From positions 550,450 through 614,449 of the forward strand of contig BCIH01000004.1 in the NCBI GenBank assembly GCA_002897115.2: 64,000 nt of DNA. Reading direction: 5' to 3'. Below are positions 22,332 through 33,757 of the stretch, one piece after another. The translations under genes and the position numbers were made by a program. Numbering within the stretch: position 1 is the first letter of the stretch; each line of letters opens with the position of its first letter. Source of the DNA: Prototheca cutis (Eukaryota; Chlorophyta; Trebouxiophyceae; Chlorellales; Chlorellaceae). Under the pieces are notes generated by a model, which saw only the letters and a program-made list of their open reading frames with translations, was not told where the DNA came from and ran no database searches.

Positions 22332-23586
22332 CTATAACTGCGCAGAGGTCTGGGACATCGCCGCCGCGCTCCTGGCCACCGCAGTGAGGAGGGCCTTGGC
22401 GTCCACTGGCCGCACGTGGGGTCGGCGGCCAAGGTAGGGGGCGTCCACTGCCGTGGGGGGCAACGTACGTGGGAACCGGGAGTCGATCAGTGCGGATCCT
22501 GGCACCACGCCGCCCCACCCAATGTCATGCTTCGGACCACTCCCCATTCCCAACAACCGCGGCCGCAGGCATGTCCCAGGTGCAGAACCTCGCCAAACCC
22601 CCCACGCCCGCGCACCAACGACAAAATCTTCGGGGGCCTCCGTCTCCTGAAGCAGGTAAGACCCGTCAGCGCCGCGTCTCTCCAGCACGTTGTAATATGT
22701 GCAATCCCGGCCTGCAAAAGGAGTGATGCATCGATCTTGGGTCTGGTGGTCCCATCTCCAACCAGGGTCTTTTGGGCGAATCTCCGTTCCAAGCGAAGCC
22801 CTCATCCCCACGCCTGCTACCCACCGATCCCCCCACTCTTCCACTGCTTTCCTCTACCATCTCCACCCCCACCATCCACCAATAATCAAAAACCCACTTA
22901 CCCTCATCGAGGCAGTACGGCGGCGTGAGCAGGTCCAGCACCGCGCAGTTGGTGATAGCGGTGAATTGGTGGATGTTCCCCCCCGACAGCGGCTGCAGCA
23001 GTGCCGGTGCGTCGCCGGCTCGAAGAACGCGGTCCAGCACTTTGGTGGCAGGCAGACCTCCCAGCAGCATGGCACTGGCGGCCGAGACGCCCAGGGCGGC
23101 GCTGGTGGCGCCTGGCCGCGCGCCGGAGTCGGCGTGCCAGGTGCTGCAGCTGTCGCAGCTCCCGGCACTGACCTCGCTGACGTCGGCCTCGCTGGCGGCG
23201 CGTTCCGGCCCCGCTTCCAGGTCGAACGACAGCACGTGGACCTCGCCCACCAGGGCACGGGAGAACACGGTCATTCCAGGATGGTTGTGCAGCGGGATGC
23301 GAGCACCCGCGGGCAGGAAGAAGATTCCGAGCGACGCCTCGCCATCCTCAAAGATGTGCTGGTATTGGATGCTCCGCTGACCGGGGCTGATGGGAAAGGT
23401 GCCTGGCGTGATACCCAACTCACCCAGCTGTACCTGGCCTGCAATCATATGTGGAAAGTTGGAAAAATTTCGACGCTCAGATCCTGTGAGCGAGACGCTG
23501 CTGGCGGCCGCCGCACTGCTGCGGCAGGCAGCCCAGCAGCTGGAGCAATCCTTCCAGCCCTCGAGCTCCCCAACACAAACGAACAT
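22332..23586 (-). CDS. PCO/ADO-type thiol dioxygenase (plant cysteine oxidase family)
   Basis: Non-haem iron dioxygenase of the PCO/ADO family, which oxidises N-terminal Cys of target proteins (oxygen sensing) or cysteamine. Secure exons in coding order: 23438-22902 and 22711-22332; the cupin core has FPISPGQRSIQYQHIFE, the iron-binding PLHNHPGMTVFS (two His), GGNIHQFTAI (third His), VLDLLTPPY and, across the splice, DEGRDCTYYN. An Ala/Ser/Gly-rich insertion of about 55 residues splits the core after the HxH strand. The C-terminus contains APEDFVVGARAW, then a less conserved tail. The N-terminus is unresolved: 23586 is the first ATG of one open frame, but an intron joins near 23439 and two phases are possible. 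Confidence 0.75.
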
Positions 23587-23653
23587 CCGAGTCTTCAGGC
23601 GATACGTAACTGGAAAAACATAAACCAGTCAAAACGCGAAGACAGATCATGGG

Positions 23654-23905
23654 TCACGCGCCGAGCAGACCCCGCGCCAGGAGGGCCCAACACCCAAGCA
23701 CCCCCCACGTCACACCAAGCGTCTGGCCGAGGAACTGAAGCTGTCCCGCAGTTGGCTCCTTTCCTCGCCCAAACGTGAGGCGAGTAAGGTCGAGCACAAA
23801 CTGCAGGTTTCTGGGCTCCAGCTGGGCCGTGGTGGACTTGCTCTGTGCGCCACACGTCGACCACGCTCGCCGGGGCTCCCGGTTGCCCAGGGCGGAGGTG
23901 GTCAT
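23654..23905 (-). CDS. Small hypothetical membrane protein, 83 aa
   Basis: Single-exon open frame from ATG to TGA. The first 40 residues are polar; LEPRNLQFVLDLTRLTFG looks like a structured segment; the last about 22 residues (LGVTWGVLGCWALLARGLLGA) are a single C-terminal hydrophobic helix, the layout of a tail-anchored or small inner-membrane protein. No family recognised. It sits 68 bp upstream of the PCO-like open frame on the same strand. Could also be the 5' exon of a longer gene, but the frame ends cleanly. Confidence 0.4.
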   Translation of the reverse strand: MTTSALGNREPRRAWSTCGAQSKSTTAQLEPRNLQFVLDLTRLTFGRGKEPTAGQLQFLGQTLGVTWGVLGCWALLARGLLGA

Positions 23906-25451
23906 ATGCTTGCGCAGTCCAGCTATAGGTCGTAGGCCCCTCGCCAGTTTGATATGGAGCGTATGTCAGGGTACAATGCCACCCAATTGCGAAGATCTGG
24001 TGGAGGCCCTCGTTGCCGAGGTGCTCTGACCAGGTGTCGCGACAGAGACACGGAGCGTGTGCCCTTACACCAACACGGAAGGAATGGCCCTGTCGGAATG
24101 TTTTGGATCTTCTGACTGGAAAGTTGTCGGCCGAATTAATTTAACCACCGGATTCGGGCACGAGCAGCTGGAATTGAGGGAGGACCACCTCGACCTATCC
24201 GGCCAAAAGGGGGTGCGTGTCCTGTACTGGAAGGGGAAGGGCCCTGTGACATTCTTGTCTGGAAGGTAGGAATCTCCTAGGGCGATGATTCAAACTGTAA
24301 GGTGTTGTCAACCTACACACATTGTTCCATATTAACAATTGATCAAGAGTTTGGGGATGTTGGGAGGTCTGCCGTGCAATCTAGGTACTAGGGGACAGAC
24401 TCAGGCTGGGCCTTGATCAAGAGCCCTCTTAATTCCAGTTGTGTCCTTGGCGCACGTCTCCTCACTCTAACAGCCGAAAACTGCATAACCGTCACTGTCA
24501 CGAGAATGCTTCATCTGACTGCGTGTATTTCGGCGGTTCCATATCGGCATGATCGGCGATCGTCTTTGGAGGCGGGGCACGTGCCCCTTGGTCCTCCGGT
24601 TCCATGCTCCGAGGGTCAGGTCCAGGCTGGTGAAGCTGATCGACGCACATATGACTCACATTGCACTGTTCCGGGCATAAACGAACCATCCTCGTATTCT
24701 GGTGCGCGTCTCACCAGCATCCGAAACGGAGTGGCGAAATCCTGTCATCCCCCTGCCTTGCCCTGTCCCAGGAAGGAAGCTCTGCCCGTAGTTCTGTTCC
24801 GATCGAGATCCGAGGAGAGCAGGGAACTGCAGCTCAAGTACATACATCATACTTCTCAGCACTGCAAAAATGGATTGAAAATAAGCACATGCATCTCTGC
24901 ATTCGCCACGAGGCTCCTGTGTGAGGGAGCAGGTCCGGAAAGACCACGAAAGCCGAGCTTGTCCAAGGATTCCAGGCAGATCAGACGCTTTGCCAGTCGC
25001 AAATAGCCAGTCGCAAATAGCCATGTCTTGAACAGCTCTGTGGTGGAACTGTTCGAGTGCAACCATGCGCAACTGGCGGCAATTCAGGCGCCCCGCAACG
25101 AGTGAATCCGTGCGAGCCGTGACCCGAATTTCATGATGTCAAAGATTAAAATCAGGTACGGCCACCTCCTTTCCGGTTAAGCAGTGTCAGATCAGCGGAC
25201 AATGTCTCCAGTATCATTTCAGACATTGTGATACTGTCCTTTACCCAGGACGGCTCATGCGACCACTCTGCGGCAGGAGTCACCGCTTGGTGACAATCTC
25301 GGGCGCCCGGTCGCGTCGAATGTAGGCCCACTCCCCAGGCCCTCGATCGCGAGGCACGCCAGCTGCTGAACCCGGCATGCGGGCGCTAAGCATCATGTTC
25401 CAGACCCAAAGGCGCCTCTAGGAACCGAGCATTCCACCCTCCCACGGACAG
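23906..25451. other. 1.5-kb intergenic region, no gene recognised
   Basis: AT-richer than the neighbouring genes. Open frames near 24413-25006 (+) and 24656-25072 (-) overlap each other, show no domain and lack consistent codon bias; I do not support either. No tRNA T-arm was seen by eye. It includes the promoter of the MFS gene. Confidence 0.4.
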
Positions 25452-27814
25452 ATGAGCCTTCCAGGGCTAGCTGGGCCGGACTGGCCGGTGCTGGAGCACA
25501 AGCTCTTCTGGCGGGTCATTCCCCTGCTCTTTGCGATTGCCTACGTGTCCCAGCTCGACAGGAGCAACCTTGCCTTTGCCGCACTCCAATTGGACGAGGA
25601 CCTGGGCTTTTCTCGGACGGTGCACGGTCTGGGTTCAGGTGGGAAGTAGCCGGTGGGCAGCTGGTCGTTTGTTCGCTTCAGGCCCATGGCAGGCCCATGG
25701 GGACGCGACCATTCTCGCGATTCTTCATGCATCCAAGCAAAGACATCCTTGCAACCGCCAACATCGCCTTGCAGGCCTGTTCTTTATTGGCTACCTGGCG
25801 CAGCTGCCTGCCAATGTGGCGTGCCTGGCGATTGGCGTGCGGCGGTGGCTGGCCTGCATCCTGCTGGCCTGGGGCGTCGTGGCTGCCCTCAACGCCACCA
25901 TAGCCAACGAGCCGCAGTTCCTGGTGCTGCGTCTCGCACTCGGCGTGGCAGAGGCTGGCGCATACCCGGCGGTATACGTACAGCTGTCCCGGTTTTATGA
26001 CGCCCGGGGTCTCGGCCTGGCCTACACGTGGGTGGCCACCGCGACTGCCGTCGCGGGGCTCACTGGTGCGCCGCTGGCCGCGGGCAGCCTGGCCCTGGAC
26101 GGCGCGGCGGGGCTGCATGGCTGGCAGTGGCTGTTTCTCCTGGAATCCCTGCCTGCGCTGGTGCTGTCCCTGACCGTCGCAGCCATGCTCCCCAGCCCGA
26201 CTACTGCGCCATGGCTCACCCCGGTCGAGCAGGCAGCCATTGCCGACCGCGTGCGGGGGCTGGGCCCCGACATCGAGCTCGTGCCACAATCACGGGCCGC
26301 GGAGACTGCAGGGCAGGACGCGAGCACTGGTGCAGAACGACCGTCACGGGTGGTGCCTGGTACAGGCACTGGGGCCCGGCAGGCCGAGAACGATGCAGCT
26401 GCCGAGGACGACGCAGCAACAACTGCCGGCGGGGACCAAGCACCCCTACTTCCCCCGGAAAGCCATGCACGCAGTGATCTCAAGGACGGCACCGGTGGTG
26501 GTGCAAAGACGATTGGAGGGTTGCGCTTTGCAGATGCCCCGCCCTCTCCACACCGTGTTCGATCACACGACAGCAATGCTCTTGTGCGGTCGCCAGCAGG
26601 TGCGTCGAACGCCGACGGTGCTGCTCGCGTCGAGACCAGCTCGGCCCGGCGCGCAGTAGTCGCGCTGCGTTCTGCAGTACGCGACCGCCGACTGTGGTAC
26701 CTTGGCGTCATCATGTTTTGCGTGGACACGGTCATGAACTCGGCAAACTTCTGGCTACCCCAGATCATCAAAGCCTCGCTGTTGAAAGATGAGGTGAGCG
26801 GGCCGTGAGTAGGTGATGCTGGCGACGACCCGTGTTTGAGTGGGGCAGGGGGATTGACAAAACCAGATTAAATGACCGACAGTGAAGGCCCGTCTCGCAA
26901 CTCCAAGCAATGTATGATCTTTCATTCGCGAAGAGAGATCAAATTGGCGCCATGCAGGACGATGGCGATGATGACTCTTTGCCTGCAACGGCACCAGGAC
27001 CGGCTCTCAGTCGGGCCCAGACACGACAGCAGGTCAACATCGCTGCATCGCTGCTGGCGGGGCTGCCCTTTGCCGTGGCCGGTGCAGTCATGGTCCTCAA
27101 CGCCCGGCATGCCAAGCTCCAGAGCGAGCGGCGCTGGCACACCGCCGTGCCCCTCTTCGTGGCCGCCGCGGCGTTGTGGTGCGCTGGGCCGGGGCGGTTG
27201 CGTGGCAAGCCTGCCCAATGATGAGAATCTGGGAACTTGGAAGGAAGCTGGCCTGGCAAGTCTGTCTGGCAGACTCGTCTCGACTGAGTGTACACCCAGC
27301 CCACCTTCCATTGGGTACTTGCATAATCATACGTGCCTGGCTACAGCTCATGCCTGCTACCATTTCTCACCCCAACCACCCATCCCTTTGTCCCTGGTCC
27401 CCAAAACGCAGCCTTCTGCCAGTCTTCAGCAGTGTGTGGGGTGCAGTGCCACTGCTAACAGTCGTGGCCGGCGGCATCTGGGCCACGCATGGGCCCCTGT
27501 TTTCCTGGCCGTCAGAGTTCCTGGACAGGGATACAGCATCTATGGGTTTTGCCCTGGTCAAAACACTCGGCGCCCTGGGAGGGTTTAGTGGCCCACTGAT
27601 CGTTGGCGTCCTCGCCGACGCAGAGGACGGAAGTTTTGCTGGCGGCGCGCTCTTTCTCACCGCTGTTGCCCTCTTCGCCGGGTGCATGGCCGCAGGTGTG
27701 TATATGTTGGTGGTGTGCGGGGTGGGGGGGTAGGNNNNNNNNNNNNNNNNNNNNNNNNNNNNNNNNNNNNNNNNNNNNNNNNNNNNNNNNNNNNNNNNNN
27801 NNNNNNNNNNNNNN

Positions 27815-27860
<46 letters not shown>

Positions 27861-27997
27861 AAACAGGGCCACGCATGTACCTCTGGCAAGTCCCTGACAA
27901 GTCTGCATCGACCCCACTCCCATCCATCACGCACGCAGTGTTCCAAGAATCCGGCAGGCCGCATGAGAGAGTGGTGTGCAGCCCAGTGCAGACCTAA
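25452..27997 (+). CDS. Major facilitator superfamily transporter, anion:cation symporter (ACS)-like
   Basis: Twelve-helix secondary transporter, membrane location unknown. Exons: 25452-25638, 25775-26793, 27033-27178, 27430-27695, 27939-27997; phases agree, and the last intron contains the 80-N gap. Signatures: YVSQLDRSNLAFA in TM1 (the DR-x-N of ACS/SLC17-like carriers), GVAEAGAYPAVYVQL in TM4 (ACS R-x-x-x-G-x-x-E-x-x position lacks its first Arg in my reading), W-Q-W-L-F-L-L-E, and SANFWLPQI. The central loop is long (about 130 residues), hydrophilic and Ala/Asp/Ser-rich. The C-terminal exon after the gap is short (VFQESGRPHERVV) and rests only on phase and stop. ACS members move organic anions, phosphate or vitamins; the substrate cannot be told here. 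Confidence 0.8.
27735..27814. other. Assembly gap (80 N) flanked by poly-G
   Basis: 80 N with G-rich sequence on the left and 41 consecutive G on the right; lies in the last intron of the MFS gene. Confidence 0.98.
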
Positions 27998-28370
27998 CAA
28001 TCCAGCAGCACCTTGTCGCATCCCGGGAAGCAGGTGGTAGACAACACCATGCAGTCTGGGCGGGCAATGGAAGCCGTGAAACCTGTCATCGTCATCACCT
28101 ATCCGTGTCAGAGACCCCGCATGATCTGTTTTGCCAGGCAGTCTTGTTGAATGATTTTCCCAGCTTCTTCCGTGATTGACTGCCATCTGGTTCGGGTAAG
28201 AGTGCTTCCCCGCAGTAGAGGCAGCACCCACGGTCTCAGCACTTGATTGCAAGACGGCTGTCACGCTTTCCAGTTTTTGGATGCTGCAGAGGCTCGACAG
28301 CTTTTCATGTTGTAAACAACCCTAAGACCATGCATGGTGAATATCGGGAATGAATCTGCTTGCTCTTCAC
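27998..28370. other. Convergent 3' intergenic region
   Basis: Between the MFS gene (+) and CtpA (-). No further gene seen. Confidence 0.5.
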
Positions 28371-28657
28371 TCACGGCCGTCGGCGGCAGGCCTGCAGCAC
28401 CCGCTCTGCGTCTTCCAGCTTGGGCAGGTGGCCAAAGTCGGGGCGGATGCCCTCCCTCCCCACCTCCCTGCCAGAAGGTGTCACATACTTGCCAACCGTC
28501 AGAACCAGGCCTGTGACTTGGGAAGGACATTAATTAGAGTCGTGACCCAGGCTGTGCCTAAGATTGCTGTAGTGTTCATGAGCACAGCCCTCTGTCGCGG
28601 CCCAACCTCCATCACCACAGAAAGTTTGGTTTTCCTCAATCGCCACAATGGCGCGCG

Positions 28658-28704
<47 letters not shown>

Positions 28705-30866
28705 CAGAAACCCCACCCGAGCCGTCGGAGAGCTCATAGACTGATTGGACAGCGCCCTTGCCAAATGTCCGGCTGCCCGCAATGGTTGCGCGGCAGTTGT
28801 CCCGCAACGCGCCCGCCACCACTTCTGCTGCTGAGGCTGTGCGACCGTCCACCAGCAGCGCCAGTGGCAGATCCGTCACGGCCGTGCCGTGGGCGTGGTA
28901 TGGAGGCAGACGCTGCCCGCCACGGCCCTGAACTCGCAAGATCGTGTCTCCCTCTTTTGCATGGGAAATCCAGAATGGTGGATATCGGCGGCAGGACGAG
29001 GGAGGAGGACACATGTGTGCATGCGTGAACTTGGCACACCGCCCGACGACGGCTTGAACTATTCCCCCTGGTGACTTGTCCACTACAAAGTGCACAGTCC
29101 CCCTCCCCCCAATACAACAGACAAATGAATAGAGCAGACCTGTGAGGAACAGGTCTGCCACCCGGATGCTCTCGGTCATCAGACCACCACGGTTGCCACA
29201 CAGGTCCAGGATCAAACGCGTGGCACCCGCCGCCTGCGCGCGACGCACCGCTGCCTCGACGTCATCCGCAGCGCCGGCCGCAAAATGCTGCAGCGCAATG
29301 ACTGCATCGCCACGGCCATCGGCACGGCAAGGGAGAGACACCACCGACACGGCTCTTGGGCCCCGCGTCTCCACCGGAGGGGGGCACTGCACTCGCACCA
29401 TGCGTGTGGCGCCGTCTTGACCCCGGACCTGGAGAAGACAAGGGAGTGGGTGTTCATTATGGCATTTGTTGCAATGTGTCCTGTCGAGTCACAGGTGTGT
29501 GATCTCTCATGAGCATTGGACCAGACAAACTACCAGGCGAGATGCACCATCATGGGCATCGGCCCCCACCACCAATCATCCCCGCCACCACCCCCTACCT
29601 TGACAGTGAATGGGCTCCCCTGCAGACTCTTCTCACGCATTGCCGCGGCAATGGACAGTGCCGACGCAACGCCCACAGGCTTTCCGTCCAATGCAATCAT
29701 GTGATCTCCCTGAGTATTGGCGTTGGTTGGCGGGTGGTGTCATCGTGAGGGCCAGTCAACCGCGCACGCTGTGCCTTGAGCCACGCCGCTGTACTTGCAA
29801 AGCCAGCCCCACCAAGAATCCGCCCAAGACCATGAGCGCCAATGCACCACGCACCATCCGAAGACCTGCCGTTTCTGCGGGGGAGCCCTGGATGACGCCC
29901 AGAACCACAGGTCGCTCGTCTGACCCCGGCGAGAGCTCATGCCCGGTGCGGGCTGCATACTCCTGGCTGGGTACCAGGTTCAGCCCCACGCCTGATGCAT
30001 CATAGTGCAGCATGCGGGAGAACTCGGTTCGTGGGATCAAGCGGGCGTAGGGATCGTGTAGCCTCGCCAGTTCCCGCTCAATCACCCTGCCATGGGGGCG
30101 GGTGAGCAGCGGGTGGGGTCGGTTGCCTGACCCAGCCTCCCCGTGCTTCTCATGACAGGCATTATCATGTGATTTTTCAACACCAATGGAACTCCCATCG
30201 GCTTCCCCTGCGCCTCTCCTGGGGCGCCTGACCCCGGACCAACCCCTCCAATAGGGGACTCACTGCTCCGCGTGAGCGAGGGAGCGGACCGCGCCATGCC
30301 GAGCGCGCCCCGCCGCCCAGCGTGTGCCATCAAATGCTTGGCCATGGGGGGGCTGGAAGTTGGTGCTCACCACCTCCCACACCTCATCCAGCATCGTCTG
30401 CGCCGCCTGTGGGAAAGTTTGGTCATGCGGCGGACTGAGCGAGGAGGTTTTTGAACTCATGCCCTTGGCAAGTTGTAAAATTGCACCATCAAAACCTTGC
30501 ACCGACAATACCCCAAATCACCTGACGCTGGTCGAGCTGCGGCGCCGGCCGGGCAGGCAGGGCAGTGCCGCGGCGGAGGAGGCGCCTGATTGCCGTCTCC
30601 GCTTGCTGAGGTGCGGGGCGGCACAGCCTGGCCTCCACCAGACTGGAGAGCTTAAAGTCGTGGGCGACGCTGACGTGACCCAGGCTGAGGGTGGAGGCAA
30701 TGAGCAGGCCGACCGCGGCGCGGGCGGGGCCCTCCCACCAGGGACCATCCCCGTGCCCTGCCGCTTGGATGGACCATCGGAGCTGCCGGATGCCCTCTGA
30801 TTGTGGCAGGGGACGCCATGGCACGTGCCGCCGACCCGGCGAGAAGGGCTTGAACGTCCCCGGCAT
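28371..30866 (-). CDS. CtpA-like C-terminal processing protease (peptidase S41), thylakoid lumen
   Basis: Serine protease of the family that trims the C-terminus of photosystem II protein D1. Exons in coding order: 30866-30522, 30406-30264, 30086-29855, 29709-29599, 29428-28717, 28510-28371; phases agree throughout. N-terminus: basic stretch followed by a hydrophobic lumenal-targeting-like segment (AVGLLIASTLSLGHVSVA). Then EVWEVVSTNF, LHDPYARLIPRTEF, PDZ (GVGLNLV, VIQGSPAETAGL, GDHMIALDGKPV), and the catalytic domain: LDLCGNRGGL, GRTASAAEVVAGALRDN with the nucleophilic Ser and SRTFGKGAVQS with the catalytic Lys, ending TPSGREVGREGIRPD. The fifth exon could contain one or two introns whose length is a multiple of three (unusual Cys/Pro-rich stretches near residues 290 and 325 of my model). 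Confidence 0.9.
28651..28703. repeat. (GC)n(AC)n microsatellite in the last CtpA intron
   Basis: GC dinucleotides running into about 19 AC units; lies between the last two CtpA exons. Confidence 0.95.
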
Positions 30867-32004
30867 GGCCACGAAACACCGTCAGGGTGGCTCCCGTGCC
30901 CTCATCATTCTCCACAGCTCACATGGCCCCGGCGCTCCTTCCTCATCCGAGAATGGCCTGCAAATGATGCCGTATGAAAGCAATGGCGTCTGATGTCGGG
31001 CATTTTCCAGGGAATCGTTTGACTGCAGGCCCGGAGAGGCCCCATGGCGATCTGATCACGGGAGCCGCTTTCCAGGCCGGGGATTCCAGCGGATCACTTT
31101 GGGGGACCTGCGTCGTCATCCCTCACTAATTCACATGGTCATGATGTTTGCCTTAACCTTTCTTCGGATTAAAAAAATGAACGGTGAGCTCCCAGGAAGA
31201 GTGCATTGCTGCCCTTGATGCATGGGAAGGAGCCAAGCATGTGCCACCAGGCCCTGGCTGGACCAGGGATGCCCTTGGGAAGGGGATGTTGGGACGAGTG
31301 ACAAGGACACCCAGCAGGCCAGGTTCAGTGGTCAGCACATGTGCCATGCGACGGTGGGGTTGCACTAGAGTTTGAAGCACTCACAAGGACTCTGCGAAAA
31401 CGGTGTCGGTTTGGTAAGGACACGGCAGTTGGGGGTCGCCATGAATCCATTTGGATTCTTTGAAACATTGAGATCGGTGGCATTCAAGACGGTGGGCATG
31501 CAAACACTGCGATACTACGGATCTCGGATAGACAGACAGAACGCCGATTCTTCGCCGCCAGGTCGGATGGGACCCAAGTGGCAAGCGTGCTAAAGAAGAC
31601 AGAACAGAGCGATGCCGCCCGAACATGTGGGGGGGGGGCGGGGGGGGCGCACAAGGGTGCCGCACCCCAGGCCCCCACAGAGGCTCGGGTCAGCTTGGAA
31701 GGTGAGCGATGAGCTGAGGATGCAGGGAGCAGAGATGAGGTATGCAGTGTGTCATGAACGGCAAGCAAGGGTTGGCGGCTACAGTGGGGGCGCCATGCTG
31801 GTACAGCGCCTGTCGGCACAACGAGTATCGACGCAGCAACAAGTGTCGGCACACCATCGGATGCCAAGGCGTCTCGTGTGTCGGGTCGGCGCCCCGACTA
31901 GAGAGGGGTTGTCGCCAGCATGGGAAGTTCACGGCGGCGATGCCAGACGGACACCAGCAGTGGCGAGGTGTCAAAGAAGAACAACGAGGGATCACGGATG
32001 GGCT
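30867..32004. other. 1.1-kb intergenic region, no gene recognised
   Basis: Between CtpA's start (minus strand) and the 3' end of the MYB gene (minus strand). Contains a G-rich run near 31630. Overlapping open frames on both strands have no recognisable domain. Confidence 0.4.
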
Positions 32005-33504
32005 TCACTCCAGTTTGTGGCAGGCAGCAGCGATGGCAATCAGGCCTGGGGCGCGGTCCTGTGGCGACACCCGTTCCTGGTCAGACCCGCCCCGTCGGCC
32101 GTCGACGGCGGTCTCGCTGTGGTGGAAGGGCGAACGCTGGGCCATCACACCCCCCGGCCCGTCGGCCACATGCACGCGGACCGCGCGGGGCACGATGAGC
32201 TTTGGTGTCTGCGCCTGCACGTCGGCCGACAGGGGCACGGGACTCCGTGACCTGTCCCGCGTCTGCGTGGAGTGGAAAGAGTTGCCGAGGGTTGACCAGG
32301 GCACGGGAAGCGAGGGAAGGGTCAGTGACACTGGGGCAGGCTCCCTTTCAGGTTCGGTGCCCGTGCCGCCTTCCATCGAGGCGTTCATCTGCGCGAGACG
32401 GCCCAGCAGACGCAGGGAGGACGGGGGCAGGCCGAAAAAAGGGTAGCCCCGGATGGGCCTGGCCTCCAGCTCTGCCTCCACTTCAGGCCCTGCCGCCGAC
32501 ACCACTGCCAGCACCGCGGCCGTAGCGGCCAGGCTGACCGCGAGCTCCAGGGATGCCAGCATGCCAGGCGCCGGGGACTTGCGCTGCGGCAGCAGGGGCG
32601 AAGGGGTCTCGGGGGACAGCACCGAGGGCTGGCGATCCGACAGCGGATGGGAAACTGACAGCGAACCCGTGCTCAGTCCCGCGTGCATCATGGAAGCTGT
32701 CAGCGGCAGAGGGTCTGCGTGGTAGGCCAGGGAAGGTGGTCGGTGCTGGGGTCCTTGGTGGCAAGGGGAGGTGGGCCGGAAGGCAGCAGGGCGAGCGGCA
32801 CGACACGATGGGTAATATACAATTGATCCAGGACGGTCCGCACGCAATGGATTTGCGCCCAAGGATGAGGCAGGGGATCCAACAGACCCAGTCCCACCCA
32901 GTCCCTTCGGGGTTACCATTGGCGGAAGGAGGCGGCGGCGGCGTGAATGACACGTGCCTCCTGGACCTCGATAACTTCTCAAAGAATTTTTGAGCATGGG
33001 ATCGAATTTGCACGGTCGACCGTGTGCCAATGTGCTCTGGGGTAGAGGTGGTGGGCGTTCCGGATGTCTTGCCGTCGAGTCAGCCACACGTGATTAGGGT
33101 TTACTTAGGCACGACCATGCGTCCGGCACTTGCGCGCCCTCACCTTGGATCCGCTTCCACTGACGACCGTAGAGCTGAAGGCCCTGCACAAATCTATAGT
33201 GCTCCTCCTCTGTCCACTTCTCCCGCTGGCGCTTGATCGTGTACGTCCGGCGCACCTGCGAGCGACGCGAGTGTGTCCGGTAACCCGCTCGGCTTCTTAA
33301 CACCTTCCCGCCGACATCGCACAAACCGGGGACACAACCGCGTAGGCTCACCTTGCCCGCTCCTGCGCTGTGGCAGACTCGAAGAGTCGATGATGCCGGT
33401 GAGGGGCCCTCAGCGGGCGATTCTTCGGTGGCGTGCATGGTGGCGCCGGTGGAGGTGTTGAGCGGGTCGGCCGTAGCCCGCGATGACGACGTTGGTGAGT
33501 GCAT
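32005..33504 (-). CDS. MYB-related SHAQKYF transcription factor, CCA1/LHY/REVEILLE-like
   Basis: DNA-binding protein of the single-MYB class that in plants binds evening elements and runs clock or light responses. Exons in coding order: 33504-33352, 33255-33144, 33036 to an unresolved donor near 32970, then a long last exon ending at 32005. The MYB domain assembled over three exons reads REKWTEEEHYRFVQGL, YGRQWKRIQEHIGTR and TVQIRSHAQKFFEKL, a close match to the CCA1/RVE signature. Downstream the frame of the last exon is Pro/Ser-rich with HRPPSLAYHADPLPL and a 19-residue hydrophobic stretch (LAVSLAATAAVLAVVSAAG), unusual for this family. The donor/acceptor between the MYB exon and the tail was not resolved, so the tail is only probable. 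Confidence 0.75.
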
Positions 33505-33757
33505 CTGGAAAGAATATAATCAGGCGACAGTCATGCATAGCAGTGCAGGAATCGAGTTCTGGTGAAAGATAGCTTCCGCTTGCGAGGAAATCTGTATTGG
33601 TGGGCTGGTGGGTCGGCGCGTGGGCGCCCCGCGTGACGAAAACAGTATTTGGCGCAGTCACGTAATTGAGCAAAGAAATCCCCCGCTCAAGGGCGCTTCA
33701 CCCGTCGCTCCACGAGCCGTCCCTACTCAAATGCGCGATAATTTTACAAACATGTGA

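Noticed and set aside
24413..25072. Overlapping open frames on both strands as possible genes
   Set aside because: No domain, no splice support, and mutually exclusive frames with no codon-bias difference that I can see.
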